From Citrus sinensis (taxonomy: Eukaryota; Streptophyta; Magnoliopsida; Sapindales; Rutaceae), in the NCBI RefSeq assembly GCF_022201045.2, contig NC_068562.1, forward strand, positions 7,050,001 to 7,114,000: a stretch of 64,000 bases of DNA. The letters are read 5' to 3'. A program made the position numbers and the translations under genes. This document shows positions 55,001 to 64,000 of the stretch, piece by piece; the first letter of the stretch is position 1; each line of letters begins with the position of its first letter. The notes beneath the pieces were generated by a model that was given only the letters and a program-made list of their open reading frames with translations, made no database searches and was not told the DNA's origin.

Positions 55001-56566
55001 GTCCTGTTTCTTGGATTTTGTCAAGAAGTTTGGAAGCCTCAACTTGTGCGGTGATGCTGAATTCAAGAATGATATTGCAGATATAAGATGGTGTGCGTTA
55101 CAGATTCTGTCTGTCATTTTGAGAACAAGTGATAGAGCAATTGTGGATTTTGGTGTTCAAGCTGAAGAATCTATTTCATGTTTATTTCGGTTCGTTTTGG
55201 TTATTTCTTTAGAGCAAATACTTTTTATCAAATAGCTTTTTGAATAATTTGCGTGACCTTCCTACTGTTTTTTCTTTCCTCGACCAATTTCAGCTGGGAG
55301 GAGTTTTGTTGCGATACATCACTAGAGAAGGCTGCCTCATATATCGAGTCATCTGACAAATTGGGTTCTACGATTGATGACCTCAGTTTCAATCAAGAAA
55401 ACTGTTTGCGCTGTTTTGGCCTTTATTCACAGGTTTATTCACAGGTTAATGAAATTGAGCCATCAACCCGGTGCCGGAAACTGGCAATAAGGTAGGGTTA
55501 ATCTAACAAACAGCTATCTTTCATTGCATTGTTCGGAGTTATTTATATGCTTCTTTACCCCATGTAATGCACATAGATTTAAGAGAAACATGTCTTTGAA
55601 TTATTTATATGCTTCTTTACCCCTTGTAATCCACATAGATTTAAGAGAAACATGTCTTTGAATTATTTATATGCTTCTTTACCCCTTGTAATCCACATAG
55701 ATTTAAGAGAAACATGTTTGTATACTATTGAGACCTGCTGTTATGATTTCTTTTAGAAAATGCAATTTGACATCTGGGATAATTTTGGAACTCAGGGATA
55801 ATAAATCTAGGCTCATTTCGGAGTTCAGGGATGATAAATCAGACAGCAATCCATTTGTCTTAACATCTACAGTTAAGAGAAGTTATGAGGTGGTCTTGTT
55901 AGCAGTGAGTCAAAAGTGGCCTGTTCTTCTGTATGGCCCTACTGGCTCTGGAAAATCTGCGCTTGTTAATAATTTGGCCAAGGAAAGTGGTAACCAAGGT
56001 AATTTTCAGTTTGTTTGTTAGGTATCTTTGTTATAGGTGTTGTAGTTTTATTTCTAACATAACTCCTTCACAGAAGCCACTGTAATCATTGAAATTATTC
56101 GCAATGCCCATCTATAAAACTAAGCTATCATGTATTTTTTGGGCCAATTATTCGATTTTAGTTCTATACATCTTATTAGTTTCTCTGTTTGCATCTATTT
56201 GTAATTTATATTAGTGAAATATTTTTATTAATTCAAACATTTCCATGTTCACTGATTCATAATTGTTTCCTTATGCCCTTTCTAATTTTCTATAAAGGTT
56301 TCTGTTTCCTATCAAAAAATAATTGTTTCCTTATGAATATATGGATCTTCTTCTTTAATTATCATCTCTCCCGCCCTTTCTTCTTCTTTACAGTTCTATC
56401 AATTCACATGGACGATCAAATTGATGGGAAAACATTAATTGGGAGTTATGTCTGCATGGAGCAACCTGGTGAATTTAGATGGCAACCTGGCTCTCTTACA
56501 CAGGTCTGATTTTTTTTAGACATATTATGTTGCTTTTCTTTCACATGTTTACCAGATTGTTATGCC

Positions 56567-56603
<37 letters not shown>

Positions 56604-59600
56604 TTTCCCCCTCTTGGACAGGCTATTTTAAATGGGTATTGGGTTGTATTCGAGGATATTGACAAAGCACCATCAGATATGCAGTCCGTTTTATTACCTT
56701 TACTGGAAGGTGCAAGGTCATTTGCTACTGGCTATGGAGAGGTATTACCCTGAATACTGTTAGAGCACGAATATTAGTGTCACTTCCGTATCTCTCATCT
56801 CAATCTTGTTATTGGAACTAGTTTGAACAAGTAGTCTTGTTTGTATCCCGTTACTATATCAAACAAATTATGTTCTTTTTTTTGGCTGTTATGTTTGCGC
56901 CTGTGGTTGTTTTTTTATCCTTGTGATTTTTATGTGAAGGGCTGTTTTATGTTCAAATAATAATGTCAGGCTTGTATATTATTGGTCTATAATTGGGCTC
57001 GTTCTATATTATTTTGTTTTATGTTTAACATATTATGTCTTGTGATTGAGTATATTAGTTGATGGGCTCTCATATTTTCACCATGATTATATGTTGAATC
57101 TTTCTCATTGTATTGTCGTTCTTTGGCACTCAGAATTTTTTTTTTGGGGTAGGTTTGATTGTTATGCTGTGTTAGAACACAGGATTATATTTATGTTTGA
57201 AATCACTTTAAGTCAAAACTTGTTTCCCTTTTAGTGCTTTCATGACTGGTCTGGCAATCCCTACAGCAATATATTCCACTTTGTAAGATGATTTTTGTGG
57301 TAATCTATTCCAATGGAATGCTTATTGAAGTTTATGCAACATTAAAATTTTAAAATTTTACGGGACATTTTTAATTTTTTTCGTTGCTCATTTGGTTTCT
57401 CATATATTTTCATTTTCCCTTTTTGGTCCTTTTTTATTCTTGAATTGATGCATATGGATGGTAAATTTGCAGGAAATAAGGATACCAGAAAGTTTTCGAC
57501 TATTTTCCACCATTTCGACTTCTAAGCTTGATCAATCACTCAGTGTAGAAGGTTTATGTGAGATTCTGGATTCTCAAATCCCCTTCCATTTTGCCAAAGT
57601 GCCTGCATATGATTTTCATTTTTCGCTTGTTCATTTTGTATGTAGAACAATATTCCATGCATTTTGTTTTCTATATTGATCATCTTGAAATTTAGTTCCA
57701 TGTATGCAGAAAATCTTTTATGTTCGTTTCAGTGTACACAATGATAATCCTTCCATTTTGCCAAAGTGCCTGCATATGATTTTCATTTTTCGCTTGTTCA
57801 TTTTGTATGTAGAACAATATTCCATGCATTTTGTTTTCTATATTGACCATCTTGAAATTCAGTTCCATGTATGCAGAAAATCTTTTATGTTCGTTTCAGT
57901 GTACACAATGATAATTTTAAGTCTTCATTTTGCATTTGAAAGTTTTTAAAAATTTGACCATACGATTCTAATTGATTCTGCCAAATGGATTTGGTGGAGT
58001 GTCTGGTTTGCAAGCATTCAAGCCAGCTTCCCCATAAGCAAGCTTCTAGATGGTCTACACATACTACTTTTACATGAACAGTATGAAAACTCACTTCTCA
58101 TTACTTTGTCCTAGGTGTAGGTGGGAATTCACTTGGTAATCTGTGGAGGAGAGTGATGATTATGCCGCCAAGTAATGATGACTTGCAAAATATAGTGAAA
58201 TCATGGTATCCAAATTTGGAGTCCCTAACTGAAAGATTGATAGGTGGGTTTCGTTGCATGTTATTTGAAGAATAGAGAAAGCCATAATGGGTGCCAAAGT
58301 AAGCTTGAATAAGTGTTAACTATATGGTGATTTGTATGGCAGAAACCTTTGAAAGAATTCAGTCCAGAAATTCTGTTTCCTATGGTTCTCTGAGCAGATA
58401 TTCATTAAGGTATCTCAACAGCATTTCACTTTCATGTTACATATGAGGTCTGTTGAATTTCAGTCACTGCATTTTCTTTGGTGCCGATGGCAGGGATCTC
58501 CTGAAATGGTGCAAACGAATTGCTTGTTTCGACTTTAGCTCAAGGATGAATGGTTTGTCAGCTGATGAATGCCATGACATCTATCAGGAGGTCTAATTTG
58601 ATCTTTGTTCTTTTCTCTTTCTCACATTTTTTTTTTTTGAGGTTCATTGTGGAGAAATTTTGCTTATGAAATAATGTCCTGTGCTCTCAGGCTGTAGATA
58701 TATTTGCATCTTTTTCAGCATCTGCTGAAAATCGGTTGATTATGATGAAAGAACTTGCAAAGATGTGGGCTGTTCCTGTTTCAACAATTGAGAGTTTATA
58801 TCCTTCTCATGAACCTGTTATCCAGGTGTCTGTTGTTCTAAGTTGTTATTGGTGTTCTGCTGATTAAATGTTATCAGTTTCTTATGCTCGTCACTGGACT
58901 GCAGAAATTATCTTCAGAAATGAAAATTGGACGAGTTACTTTGCCATGTTCTGAAAAAGTTGGCGTATGCACTTAATCTCATCCTGAAATTCATGTTTTT
59001 TTCCCTTCTTTTTACGAAACCTTTATTGAGATTTTCATTTTGTTGTGAATTTAATCTTCTTAATGTTTTCAATGATTTTTGTAGTTACATGAGGAGACTA
59101 GAAAGTTTGTCAGTATACGCAGTTCTCTGCATGTACTAGAAAAAATAGCTTGCTCTGTTAATTTCAACGAACCTGTTCTCTTGGTTGGTGAAACTGGTAC
59201 AGGGAAGACTACCCTTGTGCAGAATCTGGCCGGGATGCTTGGTCAGAGACTTACTGTCTTGGTATATTGGTGGATGTTTTCTCTTTTCCTGCCTTTTTCT
59301 TTGTGGTGATTGATGAAATCTTATTGAATCTGTTTTCTTTTACAGAATTTAAGTCAGCAGAGCGATGTTGCTGATCTATTAGGAGGATTTAAGCCTATGG
59401 ATGCACGATTCATATGCATTCCCTTGTATAAGGAGTTTGAGTACTTATTTTCTAAGACATTCTCCATGATGGTATTTATTAATTTGGTATTTTGATCTTT
59501 GCCTGTTTGACTTTAGATAGGTGTTGATAAATAACTTGTTTTGCTTTATTTTGATATTCAGGAAAATAACAAGATCTTTTTCTGTCTACAAAAGCTTTTG

Positions 59601-62600
59601 AGTGATAGAGATTGGAAGAAATTATTAAAAGGACTTTGTAAGTATGTTGATGAATACAAAAAGGGAAAAAAGCGGAAGAAATACTTGGATGAGGAGTGGG
59701 AAATTTTTTCTCTGAAACTAGAAACTGCCTGCAGACAAATTGCTTCACCGGGAATGATATTTTCATTTGTAGAAGGAGCATTTGTAAATGCACTTAGAAA
59801 AGGTGAGTGGATTTTGCTTGATGAGATAAATTTGGCTCCTCCAGAGACTTTGCAGAGAATTATTGGTGTTCTTGAAGGAGACAATGGTTCACTTTGTTTA
59901 GCTGAAAGAGGGGATGTCAGTCATATATGTAGACATCCTGAATTCCGTATATTTGCTTGTATGAATCCTGCAACAGACGCTGGGAAGCGGGACCTGCCTT
60001 ACACTTTGCGTAGTAGATTTACAGAGTTCTTTGTCGATGAAGTATTAGATGACAAAGATTTGGAACTATTTATAGAACGATTTTTGGGTGAAAGCAGATC
60101 AAATAGAGAGAGGGTGCAAAAAATAAGGTGTTTCTATAAAGCAGCCAAAAAGGAATCTGAAGAAAAGCTGCAGGATGGGGCTAATCAGAAACCACAATAC
60201 AGTTTAAGGTCTCTTTACCGGGCACTAGAATTTACAAGGAAGGCAGAGGGAAAATTTGGATTTGAAAGAGCACTTTATGGTGGATTCTGCATGTTTTTCC
60301 TCACTATGTTGGATGGACCAAGTGCGAAGATTATGAAACAGATGATTGGACACTGGTTAGTGAAAAGTGTACCTGCATCTGTGCCATTCGACAATTACTT
60401 GAATATTGAAAGAGGAATCTTAATGTCTGATGATTTCTTGAAGAATTATGTTCTGACTAAAAGTGTTAGAGAACATCTTAGCAATTTGGCACGTGCAATT
60501 TTTATTAAAAGATATCCAGTTCTTTTACAGGGTCCAACATCTAGTGGGAAAACTAGTCTTGTTAAGTATCTTGCTGCATTAACTGGTCGCGAATTTGTGC
60601 GGATAAATAATCATGAGCATACTGATATTCAAGAATATTTAGGTTCTTACATAACTGATGCTTGTGGGAGGCTTGTATTTCATGAAGGTGTATTGGTTAA
60701 GGCTGTCAGGAATGGTCATTGGATTGTTCTGGATGAGCTAAACCTAGCCCCATCTGATGTGCTAGAGGCATTGAACCGCTTGCTGGATGACAACCGAGAA
60801 CTTTTTGTGCCTGAACTGTGTGAAACAATAAAGGCACATCCAGATTTTATGCTTTTTGCCACTCAAAATCCACCTACTTCCTATGGTGGGCGTAAAATGC
60901 TTTCTCGAGCCTTTCGCAACCGTTTCGTGGAGATTCATGTCGATGAAATCCCAGAAAATGAATTAAGCACAATATTAGAGAAAAGGTGCGAAATCCCCGA
61001 AACCTATGCTAAGAAGATGGTTGAAGTCATGAAGGAGTTGCAATTGCACAGGCAGAGTAGCAAGGTATTTGCTGGAAAGCATGGGTTCATAACTCCACGA
61101 GACTTATTTCGTTGGGCTAATCGTTTCAAGGCCTTTGGAAAGTCCTATGAAGATTTAGCCAGAGATGGTTATTATCTTTTGGCCGAAAGGCTTCGTGATG
61201 AGAGTGAGAAATGTGAGGTTCAAGAAGTTTTGGAAAAAGCTCTTCGCGTCAGACTTGTTAAAGATGACTTGTATCCACAGGTGTGTGCTTTCACACCTCA
61301 CGGTTTAGGTCTGCAGTAAATGATGACTACTGTATAAATTAACAGTTTCTGTTTGTAATGCTTGCAAAATGATGAAGTAGAATTGTGCTCTGTTTGATAT
61401 TAGTCAGTTTCTGATTAATTTTTCTCTCTTTCAACTCTTGATTCTTGTAGTTTCATTGGTTTATATTCTCTAAAGCACTCAATAAATTGTGTGTTTGGTT
61501 AAGTATGGTATACTGAAGTGCTCCTTTTTTTCATTTATTTTCTTTTGCTCAGGAACAAGCTGGAAGTGACTTGGTTTCAGAGAGACTTGGAAAGTATGAA
61601 TTATAGAACAGTTAACTTCTTGCCGTGGGCTTTATTGTGTTAAAGTGTCACTCTCTCACAGCTAATTTGTCACTTGCAGTGTCGTATGGACTAAAAGTAT
61701 GTGGAGGTTGTACTTTCTTGTCAAACGTTGCTACGAGTTACGTGAACCGGTACTCCTTGTTGGTGAGACTGGTGGTGGAAAGACAAGTGTCTGCCAGATG
61801 CTCAGCTTGGTGTTGGGGTCAAAGTTGCGTATTTTGAATTGTCACCAATACACGGAAACATCAGACTTCATTGGGGTTAGTTATTGGTTATATTTGATTC
61901 CCTTATCCCAATCTTCTGGCATGTTTTTTCTTGGGCACTGATTTTTTTGGAAGGTTTAATGGTCTTCAAATGCTTACTGATAGACTGTATAACAGGGGTT
62001 TTATCCTGTTCGGGATAGATCCAGATTGATGTCTGAATTCAAGGATCTAATTGAACAGAGATTGAAGTCTGAATTGAAGCATCTAGTTGAACAATGGAAT
62101 CCTTTAAATGGGGACTCAGTAAGTACTTCTATTTATCATACAATAGGGTAAGTTGATATTATGCTACTGCTTATTGGAGACTCATGCATGTCTTGGTTTT
62201 AGGAAATTTCTTCTGACATTCGTCAGGCTTCTTCCACTCTTGGTAAGTTGGCTGAAATTGTCAAATGCTGTAGAGATGGTCAGATTTGTGGTGCTGCCCC
62301 ACAAGAGCTTGATAGTCTTGAGCAGCTGATGCTGGATGTCATACAGCTCCATCAGAGGTGGCAAACTATCTTTATGTGGCATGATGGTCCTCTTGTGCAA
62401 GCAATGAAGGACGGTAGTCTTTTTCTTGTGGATGAAATTTCCCTGGCTGATGATAGTGTACTGGAAAGATTGAACAGTGTCTTGGAGGCAGAAAGGAAAT
62501 TGGTAAGTTTCCCTCTTTTCTAGGGTCGGGTTTCCTTAATACATCCTAGGACATTTTGTTGCATGGATTGTCGGACCTAACCATGGTATTGCTAACATTG

Positions 62601-64000
62601 CTTACTTTATCATAATATTACCTTCGAGCACTACACAAATGTCTGTTACATTTTTTTTTGTTAGATACCAGTATTGTTTTGAGGATTTAGTGGTTTTTTT
62701 TTTACAAAATGCTGATATGAATAGAAAGGGAAGATTTGGCTTCAGTTTCCAAGGAATTTCAAGATTCTTCATTCTTTTCTCATCCAGCTTGATTAGGAAA
62801 TCTTGGGTTAATTTTTTTGGTTTGGTTTTTTTTCCTTTCTCTGTCGTAGGCTTAGAAGTTCATCATATCCAGAGTTTTGTATAGTTTTTGGAGTACTGCA
62901 CTGCAGGAAAGAAGTTTGTGTGCGACTGTTTTTCACTTTTGTAAACCTTTTCGCCTTTACCTATGCTATAAAAGTTCTTCTGTTTCCTATCAGAAAATAA
63001 ATGTCTTCTTCAGTCACGAAATGTATACTAGTGTAGTAGCTGGATTAGAGCAGAGCAATATGGAATTACTTTGCTCGTTAAACAGTTTTAATCATTTTTA
63101 CTGCCTGAAATCATTTTTTTTATTAAAAGAAAAAAAAGTTTAGAGAGAAGAAAAAGGAACCAAAATGATAGATTTTCATCTTTGGCTTTGGTTACCGGAG
63201 GGGTAAATAATTTTTTAGTCCTTATATTTTGGCCTAAGTGTCCATTTAGTTCTTACATTTTGAAAATGCCTCAAGAGACCTCTGTTGTTAAATGTATTAT
63301 ACTCATGCCTTTGTTTTTTATTCGCTTTTATAGTAATTCCCTTCCAACAATGTTCTTGGAGATATTAATTAATTATCTATTAAATAGGTTAATTAGCAAA
63401 TTAACCTTAGAGGCAAAGTAGAAATAAATATAAATTTTTTTATTATTTTACTTTTAGGATTAATTTGGTAAATTAATTTTTTGTTAATAATTATTAGCAA
63501 TATTATAATTGCAAGGGTATTAAGCATTGCTTTAAGTTAGCCAGTATTAATTTATTTTAAATAATTAGAAGATTGTTGTAAGGATATGAAAAACAATAGT
63601 TCATTCGAACTAATAATTATTGGTTAATTTGCTATATTATAGGTTAATTTGTCAATTCATTTTTTTTCATAGATTAATTAATTAGTCTCTCCAAAAGTAT
63701 AGTAAGGGTAAGAGTGTCACATATTCAATAGTAAGGGTGTCTTGAGATATTTTCAAAATATAGTGACTATAAAATATAGGGAGTATTTGAACATTTACCC
63801 GTCAATAGAGCTTGTTTCTAGTTTTAACCCAGTGGTGATTGAAAATCTTTGTTTTATCATCTGTCAAAAGAAATTTGAAATAATGCTAAGAGAACAATTC
63901 GGGTAACCAAAATGTACAATAACAAATGAGTGATTTTAGTTAGTAAGCATGAATTATTCATGGTAGAGCCAGATGTCCTAGTCTCACTTTACAGTTTCTT
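52004..64000 (+). CDS. MDN1: Midasin (MDN1/REA1) AAA-ATPase, N-terminal ~1,567 residues, runs off right edge
   Basis: Giant dynein-like AAA+ ATPase that strips assembly factors from pre-60S ribosomes in the nucleolus and nucleoplasm. Exons: 52004-52108, 52410-52729, 53783-53864, 54915-55189, 55294-55491, 55757-55998, 56394-56503, 56622-56741, 57473-57551, 58115-58243, 58343-58409, 58494-58590, 58691-58825, 58905-58964, 59085-59261, 59346-59471, 59562-61280 (573 codons in one exon), 61553-61593, 61680-61875, 61996-62118, 62203-62502. All are frame-consistent. Walker A motifs of four AAA modules are visible: GPTGSGKS (exon 6), GETGTGKT (exon 15), GPTSSGKT (exon 17) and GETGGGKT (exon 19). The Walker B lines are VVFEDIDKAP, ILLDEINLAP, IVLDELNLAP and FLVDEISLAD. 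Exon 21 ends in AEAERKL-type sequence where the family continues with an AAA4 segment not found in the last 1.5 kb, so intron 21 is long. No stop or frameshift seen. Confidence 0.93.
53232..53249 (+). repeat. Poly-G tract (18 G) in midasin intron 2
   Basis: Run of G directly after a poly-T run. A phrase similar to the one just after it (CTCATTATGTT) also occurs about 80 bp upstream, hinting at a local duplication around the tract. Confidence 0.88.
54453..54473 (+). repeat. (AC)n microsatellite in midasin intron 3
   Basis: About ten AC units. Confidence 0.9.
54485..54830 (+). pseudogene. LINE (non-LTR retrotransposon) reverse-transcriptase 3' fragment in midasin intron 3
   Basis: One frame gives RRGGLGLEIW. 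The next frame takes over with VKRNKALLGKWLWRF, PLEVNSFWYLVIKSKYG, a GHWVYMSKGR stretch and IGSGQKIRL, a stop codon, then ANVWVGERMFS. This is the characteristic region between the reverse-transcriptase domain and the zinc-binding RVT domain of plant LINEs. A frameshift and a stop show it is dead. It lies on the same strand as midasin. Confidence 0.8.
55539..55718 (+). repeat. Three tandem copies of a 62-bp unit in midasin intron 5
   Basis: Copies at 55539-55600, 55601-55662 and 55663-55718 (last partial). The second and third are nearly identical. The first differs at two positions (CCCATGTAATGC versus CCCTTGTAATCC). Unit key words: TTATTTATATGCTTCTTTAC and AGATTTAAGAGAAACATG. Confidence 0.92.
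56569..56599 (+). repeat. (TA)n microsatellite in midasin intron 7
   Basis: About 15 TA units just upstream of the exon 8 acceptor tract. Confidence 0.9.
57582..57915 (+). repeat. 167-bp tandem duplication in midasin intron 9
   Basis: Copy 1 at 57582-57748 and copy 2 at 57749-57915 are nearly identical (differences such as GATCATCTTG versus GACCATCTTG). The first copy starts 30 bp after the exon 9 donor. Confidence 0.92.
63201..63800. mobile_element. Long-TIR element (about 600 bp) in midasin intron 21
   Basis: The left end GGGTAAATAATTTTTTAGTC pairs with the inverted right end GGGTAAATGTTCAAATACTC. The arms stay alignable for about 80-100 bp, including ATTTTGAAAATGCCTCAAGA versus ATTTTGAAAATATCTCAAGA. 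The interior is AT-rich without coding capacity. No clear target duplication was found. Confidence 0.65.

Noticed and set aside
57704..57949. 81-codon frame in midasin intron 9
   Set aside because: It lies within the 167-bp tandem duplication and has no family similarity.

Overview
This is nuclear DNA of a flowering plant, almost certainly a dicot. It is AT-rich, the genes have many short AT-rich GT-AG introns, and the protein set is plant-specific (ABI1/HAB1-type PP2C, plastid threonine synthase, class XI myosin, M1 aminopeptidase of the APM1 type, DUF761 protein). Several proteins look woody-rosid, possibly Citrus or a relative. That is an impression from protein similarity and cannot be proved here.

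Layout, left to right: (1) the 5' end of a USP-domain receptor-like/U-box kinase gene (minus, runs off the left edge); (2) a clade A PP2C of the HAB1 type (plus) with ABRE/G-box motifs upstream; (3) the RNA polymerase I subunit RPA49/A49 gene (minus), convergent with the PP2C; (4) a transposon-rich stretch, 9.8-15.3 kb, holding a hAT element nested in another hAT element and a decayed Mutator-like element with long inverted arms, one of which carries a 202-bp MITE; (5) a small membrane protein of the L18ae-like family (plus); (6) about 5 kb of non-coding DNA with MITEs and microsatellites; (7) a proline-rich two-TM DUF761-type protein (plus); (8) a 19-exon M1 aminopeptidase (APM1-like) locus on the minus strand, broken by a nonsense codon and a frameshift; (9) intronless plastid threonine synthase (minus); (10) a full-length class XI myosin in 39 coding exons (plus), divergent from threonine synthase; (11) the first ~1,567 residues, 21 exons, of midasin/MDN1 (plus), which runs off the right edge.

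There is no operon-like logic. The genes are independent transcription units. The one thematic link is that RPA49 (Pol I transcription) and midasin (60S maturation) are both ribosome-biogenesis genes, and both carry promoter motifs typical of that regulon (site II motifs, and a telo-box before midasin). No undescribed defence or enzymatic system was found. The items most worth a second look are the young aminopeptidase pseudogene, the nested hAT pair with both target duplications readable, the long-TIR Mutator remnant with two tandem arrays, and the double-palindrome MITE near 21.5 kb.

Exon coordinates were deduced by hand from GT-AG sites, reading-frame phase and family similarity. They are frame-consistent throughout but not transcript-verified.
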